Shown here one piece after another: positions 33,722-43,159 of a stretch of 64,000 nucleotides of DNA (its first letter is position 1; each line of letters starts with the position of its first letter). The stretch is from Sulfitobacter noctilucae (lineage in GTDB: Bacteria; Pseudomonadota; Alphaproteobacteria; Rhodobacterales; Rhodobacteraceae). Below the pieces are notes generated by a model, which was given only the letters and a program-made list of their open reading frames with translations, was not told where the DNA came from and searched no databases. Where the stretch lies: positions 496,001-560,000 of the forward strand of contig NZ_JASC01000014.1 in the NCBI RefSeq assembly GCF_000622365.1, written 5' to 3'. The translations under genes were made by a program, and so were the position numbers.

Positions 33722-35443
33722 ATGAACTTGCGACTTAGAGGGACAACGGCGATTGCGCTGGCGACATGTATGTTCGCCGGACCCGTCTTTGCCGATATGG
33801 AGGCTGCGAAAGCTTTCCTCGACAGTGAAATCGGCGATATGTCGACGCTGTCACGCGCCGACCAGGAAGCGGAGCTGCAATTCTTTATCGATGCGGCCAA
33901 GCCTTTCGAGGGGATGTCGATTAACGTGGTGTCCGAAACCATTGTGACCCATGAGTACGAGGCCAATGTACTGGCCCCGGCCTTTACCGCGATCACGGGT
34001 ATCAATGTCACCCATGATCTGATCGGCGAAGGTGATGTGGTCGAGAAGCTGCAAACGCAGATGCAGTCGGGCGAAAACATCTATGACGCCTATATCAACG
34101 ACTCCGATTTGATCGGGACGCACTGGCGCTATCAGCAGGCGCGCAACCTGACGGATTGGATGTCGGGCGAGGGCGCGGCAGTGACCAACCCCAACCTTGA
34201 TTTGGAAGATTTCATCGGTCTGTCGTTCACCACAGGCCCAGATGGCAAAGTCTATCAGCTGCCCGACCAGCAGTTCGCGAACCTTTATTGGTTCCGCTAC
34301 GACTGGTTCAACGACGAGCAGAACAAGGCGGATTTCAAAGAGAAATACGGCTATGATCTTGGCGTGCCGGTCAACTGGACAGCCTATGAGGACATCGCTG
34401 AATTCTTCACCGGACGCGACCTGAGTCGTATGGGCGTCGAAGGCGAAGTCTATGGCAACATGGACTACGGTAAAAAAGACCCATCATTGGGCTGGCGTTA
34501 TACCGATGCGTGGCTTTCGATGGCTGGCGTGGGTGACGTAGGCGAGCCAAATGGCCTGCCTGTCGACGAATGGGGCATCCGGGTGAACGACAATTCACAG
34601 CCCGTTGGCTCCTGTGTGTCACGCGGTGGTGCAACCAATGGTCCGGCGGCTGTCTACGCGGTCACCAAGGCCATCGAATGGCTGCAAAAGTATTCGCCCC
34701 CCGCAGCGGCTGGCATGACGTTCTCTGAAGCCGGACCAATTCCGGCGCAAGGCAATGTCGCGCAGCAGATGTTCTGGTACACGGTCTTTACCGCCGCATC
34801 GGTAGAACCTGATCTGCCTGTGATGAACGAGGACGGCACGCCCAAATGGCGAATGGCCCCATCCCCGCATGGTGCTTATTGGACCGAAGGCACCAAGATC
34901 GGCTATCAGGATGCCGGTTCCTGGACACTGATGAAATCCACACCGGTGGACCGCGCACAGGCTGCATGGCTTTATGCGCAGTTCGTGACCTCCAAGACTG
35001 TGGACGTCAAGAAGAGCCACATCGGTCTGACCTTCATCCGCGAGAGCACGATCCAGCACGAAAGCTTTACCGAGCGTGCGCCCAAACTGGGCGGTCTGGT
35101 CGAATTCTACCGTTCGCCCGCGCGTGTTCAATGGTCCCCAACCGGGACAAACGTGCCGGATTATCCAAAGCTGGCGCAACTGTGGTGGCAGAACATCGGC
35201 GATGCGATGTCGGGTGCCAAGACCCCGCAAAAAGCACTTGATCAGCTCTGCGCCGATCAGGAGCGTGTGCTGGAGCGTCTCGAGCGCGCTGGCGTACAGG
35301 GTGATCTGGGTCCGGTCATGAACGAAGAGCGTGACGCGGAATACTGGCTCTCGCAGCCCGGAGCGCCCAAGGCGAAACTGGCGGACGAGAATGAAACGCC
35401 AGTCACGATTGCTTATGACGAGCTGATCAAATCCTGGCAGTAA
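33722..35443 (+). CDS. glpV: glycerol ABC transporter solute-binding protein
   Basis: 573-residue extracytoplasmic receptor with a signal peptide (LRGTTAIALATCMFAGPVFA, cleavage near residue 23). Length is well above most CUT1 receptors (about 420) but fits the GlpV group. Conserved pieces include INVTHDLIGEGDVVEKLQTQMQSGENIYDAYINDSDLIG and KIGYQDAGSWTLMKSTPVDRAQAAWLYAQF. GGGAGGAA lies six bases before the start. Delivers glycerol to GlpPQ. A strong hairpin follows. Confidence 0.9.
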   Translation: MNLRLRGTTAIALATCMFAGPVFADMEAAKAFLDSEIGDMSTLSRADQEAELQFFIDAAKPFEGMSINVVSETIVTHEYEANVLAPAFTAITGINVTHDLIGEGDVVEKLQTQMQSGENIYDAYINDSDLIGTHWRYQQARNLTDWMSGEGAAVTNPNLDLEDFIGLSFTTGPDGKVYQLPDQQFANLYWFRYDWFNDEQNKADFKEKYGYDLGVPVNWTAYEDIAEFFTGRDLSRMGVEGEVYGNMDYGKKDPSLGWRYTDAWLSMAGVGDVGEPNGLPVDEWGIRVNDNSQPVGSCVSRGGATNGPAAVYAVTKAIEWLQKYSPPAAAGMTFSEAGPIPAQGNVAQQMFWYTVFTAASVEPDLPVMNEDGTPKWRMAPSPHGAYWTEGTKIGYQDAGSWTLMKSTPVDRAQAAWLYAQFVTSKTVDVKKSHIGLTFIRESTIQHESFTERAPKLGGLVEFYRSPARVQWSPTGTNVPDYPKLAQLWWQNIGDAMSGAKTPQKALDQLCADQERVLERLERAGVQGDLGPVMNEERDAEYWLSQPGAPKAKLADENETPVTIAYDELIKSWQ

Positions 35444-35453
35444 ATGCTTTGAC

Positions 35454-35480
35454 CGGGGCCGGTTCGTCCGGCCCCGATCT
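35454..35480 (+). terminator. hairpin with T-run between glpV and glpK
   Basis: CGGGGCCGG (35454-35462) pairs with CCGGCCCCG (35468-35476), loop TTCGT, followed by ATCTTTT. It is a good intrinsic-terminator candidate, yet glpK continues on the same strand 43 bases later, so it may attenuate glpK or end the transporter transcript. Confidence 0.7.
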
Positions 35481-35518
35481 TTTGTCCACGTCGCTTACTC
35501 AGTCATCGAGGGCCACCC

Positions 35519-37018
35519 ATGACCCCACCCGTCTCTCATGTCCTTGCTATCGACCAAGGCACCACATCTTCCCGCGCCATTATCTTTGACGCCGAGATGA
35601 AACCTGTTGCCACCGCACAGGAAGAATTCCCTCAACATTTTCCCCAGTCCGGCTGGGTTGAACATGCCCCCACTGATCTATGGGACACGACCCTGCGCAC
35701 CTGCCGCGAGGCCATGCGCCGCGCCGGGCTGACCGCAGACCAGATTGCCGCCATCGGCATCACCAACCAGCGCGAAACCGTGGTGGTTTGGGACCGCCAG
35801 ACCGGCGAGCCGATCTACAACGCCATCGTCTGGCAGGACCGCCGCACCGCAGATACGTGCCGCACTCTGCGTGATGCCGGCCACGAGCCGATGATCACAG
35901 AGCGGACCGGGTTGCTGCTTGATCCCTACTTCTCGGCCACAAAACTCAAATGGATTCTGGATCATACTGATGGGGCCCGCACGAAAGCTCAGAAGGGCGA
36001 TCTGCTGTGCGGAACAATCGACTGCTTCCTCATCTGGAAGCTGACGGGCGGGAAGGTGCATGCCACCGATGCCACAAATGCGGCCCGCACGATGCTCTAT
36101 GACATCCGCAAAGGAAGGTGGAGCCAGACGATCTGTGATCTGCTTGATATTCCTGCCGCGATGTTGCCGCAAGTCCGCGATTGCGCCGATGATTTCGGCA
36201 ACACTGATCCGGAGCTACTAGGCGGCCCGATCGCCATCCACGGTGTCGCAGGCGATCAGCAAGCCGCAACGGTAGGGCAGGCTTGTTTTGAGCCCGGGAT
36301 GATGAAATCGACCTATGGCACCGGCTGCTTTGCGCTGCTGAACACCGGCACAACGCCGGTGGCCTCCCAAAACCGTTTGCTTACCACGATTGCCTATCAG
36401 TTGAACGGCACGCCGACCTATGCGCTTGAAGGGTCGATCTTTGTTGCCGGAGCGGTGGTGCAATGGCTGCGCGATGGGTTGCAGATCATCGGCAAGGCCG
36501 CGGAAACACAAGAGCTGGCCCGCGCGGCCGATCCCGAGCAAGAGGTCATTCTTGTGCCCGCCTTTGTTGGCCTGGGCGCGCCCTATTGGAACCCTGATTG
36601 TCGCGGCGCGGTCTTTGGCCTGACCCGCGCAAGTGGCCCTGCGGAGATGGCGAAAGCCGCGCTTGAAAGTGTAGGGTTGCAAACCCGTGATCTGCTAGAG
36701 GCCATGGCCGCAGATTGGCAAAGCGACGATGTCACACCGACCCTGCGGGTCGATGGCGGCATGGTTGAGAACGATTGGGCCATGCAGTTTCTGTCCGACA
36801 TTATCGGTGCACCTGTCGACCGACCCGTATTGCACGAAACGACCGCACTGGGCGTGGCGTGGCTCGCAGGGATGCATGCGGGTGTCTACCCCGATCAGGC
36901 TGGTTTTGCCGCCGGATGGGCGCAAGAGAAACAGTTCACACCCGCGTTGGACGCGGATCTCAGAGCCGCGAAATACGCCCGTTGGCAAAAGGCCATCGCT
37001 GCAACGCTCAGCCTGTGA
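35519..37018 (+). CDS. glpK: glycerol kinase
   Basis: Phosphorylates glycerol to glycerol-3-phosphate, the substrate of GlpD. 499 residues of the FGGY family, full length. Visible: N-terminal [13 protein letters not shown] phosphate-binding motif, [19 protein letters not shown] loop, [32 protein letters not shown], the FGGY signature region [12 protein letters not shown] and the C-terminal adenosine loop [20 protein letters not shown]. The start has GAGGG upstream. Its TGA overlaps the next start by one base. Confidence 0.95.
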   Translation: MTPPVSHVLAIDQGTTSSRAIIFDAEMKPVATAQEEFPQHFPQSGWVEHAPTDLWDTTLRTCREAMRRAGLTADQIAAIGITNQRETVVVWDRQTGEPIYNAIVWQDRRTADTCRTLRDAGHEPMITERTGLLLDPYFSATKLKWILDHTDGARTKAQKGDLLCGTIDCFLIWKLTGGKVHATDATNAARTMLYDIRKGRWSQTICDLLDIPAAMLPQVRDCADDFGNTDPELLGGPIAIHGVAGDQQAATVGQACFEPGMMKSTYGTGCFALLNTGTTPVASQNRLLTTIAYQLNGTPTYALEGSIFVAGAVVQWLRDGLQIIGKAAETQELARAADPEQEVILVPAFVGLGAPYWNPDCRGAVFGLTRASGPAEMAKAALESVGLQTRDLLEAMAADWQSDDVTPTLRVDGGMVENDWAMQFLSDIIGAPVDRPVLHETTALGVAWLAGMHAGVYPDQAGFAAGWAQEKQFTPALDADLRAAKYARWQKAIAATLSL

Positions 37019-38172
37019 TGGCGGGGGCCGAACAAATGTTTTCTTTCACGAGCCCGCAGGTGTTGCATTTCGGGCGCGGGCAGAGCCGCCAGACGGTCGG
37101 GCTTGCCGCGTCCTTTGGTGCGCAGGTTTTGCTGGTGCATGGGGCCACGCCCGCCCGCGCCGACTGGTTGATCAAGGAGTGCGCAACGGCGGGTTTGATG
37201 GTGAAGACCATCGGGTGCGCAACGGAGCCGGACCTGCCGCAGATCGAAGGGGCTTTGGCCGCACTCAAAGGTTTCAGCCCGAATGTTGTCGTCGCTTTGG
37301 GGGGCGGGTCGGTTCTCGACTTTGGCAAAGCGCTTTCTGCGTTAATCCCTTGCGATAGTGCGCCGATTGAATACCTTGAAGGGGTCGGTGGGAGTAGGGC
37401 GCTGGATCACGCGCCAATCCCGATGATTGCCTTGCCAACAACGGCAGGAACTGGTGCGGAAGTCACCAAGAACGCGGTGATCGCGGTGCCGGAACATGGC
37501 GTCAAAGTCAGCCTGCGCGACCCCCGCATGGTGCCCGCAATTGCCATCGTCGACCCCGATCTGATGCAAGGCGCACCCCGCCGGGTGGCTCTGGCCGCTG
37601 CAATTGATGCGATCACCCAAGTCATCGAGCCCTATCTATGCACCAAGGCCAATCCGATGACCGATGCGCTGTGCCGCGCGGCCATACCCGCAGGTCTCGA
37701 TCACCTTAGGGCGTTGGTCGAACAGGATACGGCAGAGGCTTGGGACAAAATGGCGTGGGTCAGCACCTGTGGCGGGCTGGCCCTGGCCAACGCAGGATTG
37801 GGCGCGGTACACGGCTTTGCCGGGGTGATCGGCGGCAAGACCCAAGCACCGCATGGCGAGGTCTGCGGCGCATTGCTGCCGGCAGTCTTGCAGGCGCACG
37901 CACGCATGGCCGAACCAAACACCGAGGTCGCGCGTCGGCTCGCGTGGGTCCTCGCACAGATCGACAGCAATTTCGGAGGGGAAGGGCAGGGCGTCGAAGG
38001 GTTGCGCCGTTGGTCGCAGGAACAGGGACTGCGTGGATTATCGGCCATGGGCATGTCAGCTGGAGATCATGCAGCGGTGGCAGAGGCCAGTGCAGGAGCG
38101 TCCTCGATGAAAGCCAACCCGTTCAAGCTGAGCCAACCAGAGCTGATCGCCATTCTGGAAGCGGCGGCCTGA
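37018..38172 (+). CDS. iron-type (group III) alcohol dehydrogenase with altered metal site
   Basis: 384 residues. NAD-binding GGGSVLDFGKAL (about 95-106), TTAGTGAEVTKNAVI (141-155) and the metal-binding helix domain are typical of Fe-ADH proteins. Of the four family metal ligands, Asp197, His265 and His279 are visible, but the first histidine is replaced by Gln201 (DAITQ instead of DALTH). Translation starts at the ATG overlapping the glpK stop (TGATG), so it is coupled to glycerol kinase; a much longer in-frame extension lies inside glpK and is not credible. It could oxidise or reduce a three-carbon alcohol or aldehyde; unproven. Confidence 0.85.
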   Translation: MAGAEQMFSFTSPQVLHFGRGQSRQTVGLAASFGAQVLLVHGATPARADWLIKECATAGLMVKTIGCATEPDLPQIEGALAALKGFSPNVVVALGGGSVLDFGKALSALIPCDSAPIEYLEGVGGSRALDHAPIPMIALPTTAGTGAEVTKNAVIAVPEHGVKVSLRDPRMVPAIAIVDPDLMQGAPRRVALAAAIDAITQVIEPYLCTKANPMTDALCRAAIPAGLDHLRALVEQDTAEAWDKMAWVSTCGGLALANAGLGAVHGFAGVIGGKTQAPHGEVCGALLPAVLQAHARMAEPNTEVARRLAWVLAQIDSNFGGEGQGVEGLRRWSQEQGLRGLSAMGMSAGDHAAVAEASAGASSMKANPFKLSQPELIAILEAAA

Positions 38173-38179
38173 GCGGCAG

Positions 38180-38869
38180 CTATTCAGCCGCTTCTTGCTC
38201 CTGGGCCTGCAACCAACGCACCACCGACTGACGCTTGGCCTCCATATGCTCCAAAAGGGTCTGTGCCAGATTTTCGCCGTCCCGGGCCAACAGGTATTGA
38301 AGGATACGCTCGTGCTCCTGCACGGCGTCATACCACCGCCCTTCAGTCATATTCGCTAGATACCGAGCCCGCTGCATCCGCAATGATAGCGCCTGGCAGG
38401 ACGCCGTCAGCGTATCGTTGCGCGCGGCCATCAGGATGGCACGGTGGATTTTCTGGTTGATGCTGAAATAGGCATCCAGATCGCGCCGTTCATAGCTGGC
38501 AATCATCTGGGCGTGCAGGTCGCTGACCTCGTCCAGTTCGGCGGGGGTGATGCTTTCACACGCCAGTTTGCCCGACAGGGCTTCAAGCGCGCCGAGCACG
38601 GGGAAGACTTCCTCCACCTCGCTGATCGTCACGATCGTGACCCAGGCACCGCGATTGGGTTCCAGCCGGATCAGCCCGTCAGAGGCCAGAACCTTGAGCG
38701 CCTCGCGCATCGGCGTGCGAGACACGCCAAACCGGTCGCAAAGTTCCTTTTCGGGGACTTTGCTGCCGGGCACCAATTCGCCGCCGATGATCAGGGGCTG
38801 CAGTCGGTCCACCAGTTCCAGATGCAGGGATTTGCGCTGGATCGGCGAAGGGCCTGTATCGCTCATCAT
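38180..38869 (-). CDS. GntR-family regulator (FCD type)
   Basis: 229 residues: winged helix at about 14-82 (EKELCDRFGVSRTPMREALKVLASDGLIRLEPNRGAWVTIV) and FCD ligand domain at about 88-215. It is the second gene of the reverse-strand operon headed by the FAD/Fe-S dehydrogenase (ATGA overlap), and diverges from the aminotransferase/TRAP operon, which it probably also controls. FCD-domain GntR proteins commonly bind carboxylic acids. Confidence 0.88.
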   Translation of the reverse strand: MMSDTGPSPIQRKSLHLELVDRLQPLIIGGELVPGSKVPEKELCDRFGVSRTPMREALKVLASDGLIRLEPNRGAWVTIVTISEVEEVFPVLGALEALSGKLACESITPAELDEVSDLHAQMIASYERRDLDAYFSINQKIHRAILMAARNDTLTASCQALSLRMQRARYLANMTEGRWYDAVQEHERILQYLLARDGENLAQTLLEHMEAKRQSVVRWLQAQEQEAAE

Positions 38870-41778
38870 TTGACTTTCTTACCCGGTGCCAGTGCCAGTT
38901 CAAGCAACCTTGCCACATGGATCGGCTTGCGACCAGTCGTGTCGGAAACCTGATGCCGACAAGATGTCCCATCGGCCACGATGAGCGTATCGGCATCGGC
39001 CTTCCGCACTGCCGGTGCCAGATCAAGCTCCGCCATTCTCAAAGAGGCTTCATGGGTGTCATTGCCATACCCGAATGCACCCGCCATGCCACAGCAACTT
39101 GTCTCGACCACCTCAATCTCCGTATTAGGCAGGCGCGCAAGGGTTTGTTCGATGCTCGACATCACACCCATCGCCTTTTGGTGACAATGGCCATGCAGCA
39201 GCACCTTTGGGGCAGGCGATTTGAGCGGCAGTTTGAACTCGGGGTTTTCCGCCTGATCGGCGATGTATTCTTCTAGCATGCGGGCGTGTTTTGCCAGCAG
39301 CGCAGTCTCCGCGCCGGGCAGAAGCGACGGGATTTCATCGCGCAGGGTCAGCAGGCAACTGGGTTCCAGCCCCACGATCGGAAATCCCTTTTGCGCATAG
39401 GGGAGCAACGCATCGACCAGCCGCTGCGCCTCGACCTTGGCCTCATCCACCAGTCCGGCGGACAGGAAGGTGCGCCCGCAACACAGGGGCCGTTCGCCTT
39501 TGGGGGCAGCGGCGATATGCACGGGGACCTCGGCAGCCTCCATCACCTTGAGCGTGGCACGCAGGTTCTCAGGCTCGAAATAGCGGTTGAAGCAATCGGC
39601 AAAGACCACAGCCTGAGGTGCACTTGTGACGGCGGCTTCGGTGTTTTTGAAGGGCTTCGCACTCCATACCGGTAGATCGCGCGTGGCAGTAAATCCGGTG
39701 AGCTTTTCGGTCAGCCTGGCCACGAAGGGCAGGCGATTGCGAAGATTGGCTAGAAACGCGAACCGCGATGCCAGCGGCGCGTAACGGGGCAGGTAGCCGA
39801 CCAAGCGGTCATGCAGGCTGATCCCGTGTTTTGCGGCGCGCGCGGCCTGCACTTCGATCTTCATCTTGGCCATGTCCACGCCGGTTGGACATTCGCGCTT
39901 ACAACCCTTGCATGACACGCAGAGCTTCATCGTTTCGGCCATCGCGTCAGAGGTCAGCGCGTTCGGCCCCAGTTGGCCGGTGATCGCCAGCCGCAGAGAA
40001 TTGGCGCGGCCACGGGTCAGGTCCTTTTCCTTGCGGGTCACGCGGAAAGAGGGGCACATCACGCCGCCTTTGAGCTTGCGGCAAGCTCCGTTGTTGTTGC
40101 ACATCTCGACAGCGCCTTGGAAACCGCCACCACTGCCGGTCCAGTCGGACCAGTCGAGCTTGGTGTCAAAGGCAGGTGCATTGTAGTCGGGACCGTAGCG
40201 AAAGAGTGTCCGGTCATCCATCTTGGGCGGATCCACGATCTTACCGGGGTTGAACAGACTTTTGGGATCGAACCGATGCTTCACCTCTTGGAAACTGGCA
40301 ACCATGCGCGGGCCGAACATCTTTTCGTGAAACTCGGACCTGACAATCCCGTCGCCATGCTCGCCCGAATGCGATCCTTTGTAGCGCTTGACCAGATCAA
40401 AGCATTCTTCGGCAATCGCCCGCATGGTTTTGACGTCTTTATCCAGTTTCATGTTCAACACGGGTCGCACATGCAGACAGCCCACCGAGGCATGGGCGTA
40501 CCATGTGCCTTTGGTGCCGTGTTTTTCAAAGATCGAGGTCAGACCATCGGTGTAGGCCGCCAGATCGGGCAGCTCAACGGCGCAATCCTCGACGAACGAG
40601 ACAGGTTTGCCGTCGTCCTTCATCGACATCATGATGTTCAGGCCGGAACTGCGCAGATCGGCGATACGGGTCTGTAGGGCAGGGTCCGTCACATGGGTGA
40701 CACCGCCCCATTTTTCACCGGTGCCTTTCCACGAAAAGCCCAGATCGCCCATCATCTCGTCCAGTTCTTTCAGCTTGGCGGCGTGGCGCCCGGGGTCTTC
40801 TTCGGCAAATTCAACCAGCAGCAGGGCGGCCGGATCACCCGTGACGAATTCCTCAATGGTCTGGCGGAACATCGGGATGTCGCGGGCTAGTGCGATCATC
40901 GTGGAATCCACCAGCTCGACCCCCTGGGGGTCCAGCTTTACCAGATGCTGTGCCGCATCCATCGCTGAGTGGAAGGTCGGGAAGTGGCACACGCCCACGA
41001 CTTTTTGCGAGATGATCGGCCAGAGTTTCAGCTCAATCGCGGTGGAATAGGCAAGTGTGCCTTCGGAGCCGACCAGCAGATGCGCCAGATTGTTCGGCGT
41101 ATCCTTGGGCACAAGCGCGTCGATGTTATAGCCACCCACGCGGCGCATCACCTTGGGGAAACGGGCGTCGATCTCTTCGGCTTCGCGCGCACCCAGCGCC
41201 AGCAAATCATCGCGTAGAGCGGCATAGGCGGGGGTCAGCGTATTGCCGACAGGGCCAAAGTGATGCTGGCTTCCGTCCGCAAGAATAGCATCAATCGACA
41301 GAACATTGTCGCGCATAGTGCCATAGCGCAGCGATTTGCCGCCGCAGGAATTATTGCCGGTCATACCGCCGATGGTGGCGCGGGAGGCGGTCGAGACATC
41401 CACCGGAAACCACACACCATAGGGTTTCAGCGCACGGTTCAATTCGTCCAAAACAATGCCGGGGCGCACCACGCAGCGCATGTTTTCGATGTCCAGCTCA
41501 AGGATGTCGTTGAAGTATTGCGTGTTATCCAGGACCAGCGCATCGTTCACCGTCTGGCCACATTGCGAAGTGCCCCCCCCCCGCGCCAGAATCGGCACCC
41601 CTTGCTGGCCTGCAACCTCGATCGCAGCACGAATGTCGTCTTCCGATTTCGGCGACAGCACACCTTGAGGCATCATCTGGTAGAGCGACGCATCGGTCGC
41701 ATAGCGTCCACGTGAGAAGCTGTCGAACAGAAGGTCGCCGCTTACTCGGGTTTGCAAAATGTCGGCAAGCTGGGTCAT
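38866..41778 (-). CDS. FAD- and Fe-S-containing 2-hydroxyacid dehydrogenase (D-lactate/D-2-hydroxyglutarate type)
   Basis: 970 residues, fusing a flavoprotein and an iron-sulfur/CCG protein. FAD domain (about 40-215) with ARGGGTSQCGQTV and GGMTGNNSCGGKSLRYG; FAD-oxidase C domain (about 260-520); 4Fe-4S ligands in CNNNGACRKLKGGVMCPSF and CVSCKGCKRECPTGVDM (about 590-660); CCG domains from about 750 to the end with LLHGHCHQKAMG and ETSCCGMAGAFGYG. This architecture matches YdiJ and large D-lactate dehydrogenases, which oxidise a D-2-hydroxyacid to a 2-oxoacid and feed electrons to the respiratory chain or a carrier. The substrate is not decided by sequence. A G10 tract lies at codons 66-69. Confidence 0.88.
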   Translation of the reverse strand: MTQLADILQTRVSGDLLFDSFSRGRYATDASLYQMMPQGVLSPKSEDDIRAAIEVAGQQGVPILARGGGTSQCGQTVNDALVLDNTQYFNDILELDIENMRCVVRPGIVLDELNRALKPYGVWFPVDVSTASRATIGGMTGNNSCGGKSLRYGTMRDNVLSIDAILADGSQHHFGPVGNTLTPAYAALRDDLLALGAREAEEIDARFPKVMRRVGGYNIDALVPKDTPNNLAHLLVGSEGTLAYSTAIELKLWPIISQKVVGVCHFPTFHSAMDAAQHLVKLDPQGVELVDSTMIALARDIPMFRQTIEEFVTGDPAALLLVEFAEEDPGRHAAKLKELDEMMGDLGFSWKGTGEKWGGVTHVTDPALQTRIADLRSSGLNIMMSMKDDGKPVSFVEDCAVELPDLAAYTDGLTSIFEKHGTKGTWYAHASVGCLHVRPVLNMKLDKDVKTMRAIAEECFDLVKRYKGSHSGEHGDGIVRSEFHEKMFGPRMVASFQEVKHRFDPKSLFNPGKIVDPPKMDDRTLFRYGPDYNAPAFDTKLDWSDWTGSGGGFQGAVEMCNNNGACRKLKGGVMCPSFRVTRKEKDLTRGRANSLRLAITGQLGPNALTSDAMAETMKLCVSCKGCKRECPTGVDMAKMKIEVQAARAAKHGISLHDRLVGYLPRYAPLASRFAFLANLRNRLPFVARLTEKLTGFTATRDLPVWSAKPFKNTEAAVTSAPQAVVFADCFNRYFEPENLRATLKVMEAAEVPVHIAAAPKGERPLCCGRTFLSAGLVDEAKVEAQRLVDALLPYAQKGFPIVGLEPSCLLTLRDEIPSLLPGAETALLAKHARMLEEYIADQAENPEFKLPLKSPAPKVLLHGHCHQKAMGVMSSIEQTLARLPNTEIEVVETSCCGMAGAFGYGNDTHEASLRMAELDLAPAVRKADADTLIVADGTSCRHQVSDTTGRKPIHVARLLELALAPGKKVK
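41573..41582 (-). repeat. G10 homopolymer inside the FAD dehydrogenase gene
   Basis: Ten consecutive C on the forward strand (G in the mRNA) encode part of the FAD-binding motif ARGGGTSQ near residue 66. The frame is intact with ten bases. Tracts of this length are prone to slippage, so on/off switching or a sequencing length error are both possible. Confidence 0.8.
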
Positions 41779-41820
41779 GGGAGCACCGGAAGTTTGAGAA
41801 CGGGAAATTTTATATTTGCG

Positions 41821-41850
41821 GTTGACTTAATTATGAATTCAAAATTACCG
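41821..41850. promoter_or_regulatory. AT-rich divergent promoter segment, candidate GntR site
   Basis: The 153-base gap between the dehydrogenase and aminotransferase genes is far more AT-rich than its surroundings. It contains TTGACTTAATTATGAATTC, with a TTGAC -35-like hexamer and the palindrome TGAATTCA (41834-41841). This is the only place from which one regulator could control both operons. Confidence 0.35.
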
Positions 41851-41931
41851 TGCAGCAACCGAAAAGCAATGAGATCCGGCGCTGCCGTCCGGATCATCGA
41901 TTTAAAATACTAGGTCTGGGGCGGAGAAATC

Positions 41932-43089
41932 ATGAGAAAAGCCGGTCGTCATTTTTTACAGATTCCGGGGCCAAGCGCCGTACCGGACCGAATCCTGAGC
42001 GCAATTGGTCAGCAGACCATTGATCATCGTGGACCGGACTTTGCCAAAGTCGGAATGCGTGCGCTTGATGGGATGAAGTCGATCTTCAACACCAAAGAGC
42101 AGGTCTTTATCTACCCGTCTTCCGGCACTGGTGCATGGGAAGCAGCGCTGGTGAACACCTTGTCACCCGGTGACCGCGTGTTGATGTTTGAAACGGGTCA
42201 CTTCGCAACGCTATGGAAGAAACTGGCGGAAAAACTGGGCCTCAAGGCCGAGTTCATCGAAGGCGACTGGCGCGGCGGGGCGGATCCCGACCAGATCGAA
42301 GCCTATCTGGCCGAAGATAAAAACCACGAGATCAAAGCGGTCTGCGTTGTTCATAACGAGACATCGACCGGTTCCGTATCGCCCATCGCGGCTGTGCGTC
42401 AGGCGATTGATAACGCAAACCATCCCGCCTTGTTCATGGTCGACACCATTTCCGGCCTCGCATCGCTCGAGTACCAGCACGATGCGTGGGGCGTGGATGT
42501 CACCGTATCCGGCTCGCAAAAAGGCCTGATGCTGCCGCCCGGACTGTCGTTCAATGCGGCCAGCGCCAAGGCAATGGCAGCGAACAAGACCGCCACTTTG
42601 CAGCGGTCTTACTGGGACTGGGCCGAAATGGTCGGACCAAACAAGACCGGCTATTTCCCCTATACGCCCGCCACGAACCTTCTCTATGGTTTGAACGAAG
42701 CTGTGGACATGCTGCATGAAGAGGGGATGGAGAACGTCTTTGCCCGTCATGCCCGCCACGGTAAGGCGGCGCGTGCGGCGGTGCGGGCATGGGGCCTTGA
42801 AGTGCTTTGTGCAGCACAAGGTCAGGAAAGCGGCGTGCTGACGGCAGTTAAAATGCCGGAAGGTCACAGCGCTGATGCGTTCCGCGCCTCAACCCTTGAG
42901 CATTATGATATTTCACTGGGCAACGGGTTGTCCAAAGTCGCAGACAAAGTGTTCCGCATCGGACATCTGGGCGATTTCAACGACCTGATGCTGGTGGGCA
43001 CTTTGGCCGGTGTGGAAATGGGCCTGAAAAAAGCAAACGTGCCGCACAACATAGGTGGGGTGCAGGCCGCGATGGAATTGCTATCATAA
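41932..43089 (+). CDS. class V aminotransferase (serine/aspartate-glyoxylate type)
   Basis: 385-residue PLP enzyme of the AGAT/SGAT group, which usually aminates glyoxylate to glycine using serine, alanine or aspartate. Visible are IPGPSAVPDRI at the N-terminus, the cofactor-binding YPSSGTGAWEAALVNTLSPGDRV, VDTISGLASLEYQHDAWGVDVTVSGSQKGLMLPPGL with the Schiff-base lysine, and C-terminal FRIGHLGDFND. It resembles both serine-glyoxylate aminotransferase and BhcA of the beta-hydroxyaspartate cycle, but bhcBCD are not nearby. It opens the operon leading to the TRAP genes. Confidence 0.85.
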   Translation: MRKAGRHFLQIPGPSAVPDRILSAIGQQTIDHRGPDFAKVGMRALDGMKSIFNTKEQVFIYPSSGTGAWEAALVNTLSPGDRVLMFETGHFATLWKKLAEKLGLKAEFIEGDWRGGADPDQIEAYLAEDKNHEIKAVCVVHNETSTGSVSPIAAVRQAIDNANHPALFMVDTISGLASLEYQHDAWGVDVTVSGSQKGLMLPPGLSFNAASAKAMAANKTATLQRSYWDWAEMVGPNKTGYFPYTPATNLLYGLNEAVDMLHEEGMENVFARHARHGKAARAAVRAWGLEVLCAAQGQESGVLTAVKMPEGHSADAFRASTLEHYDISLGNGLSKVADKVFRIGHLGDFNDLMLVGTLAGVEMGLKKANVPHNIGGVQAAMELLS

Positions 43090-43159
43090 GACCAACGCCC
43101 CCGAAGTGGGGCGATTCAAAAAACCGAAAAACCAACATAGTCTCTGGGAGGAGATCCTC

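Noticed and set aside
41932..43089. Beta-hydroxyaspartate cycle (bhcABCD)
   Set aside because: Only an aminotransferase of the right general family is present; no dehydratase, aldolase or iminosuccinate reductase genes follow.
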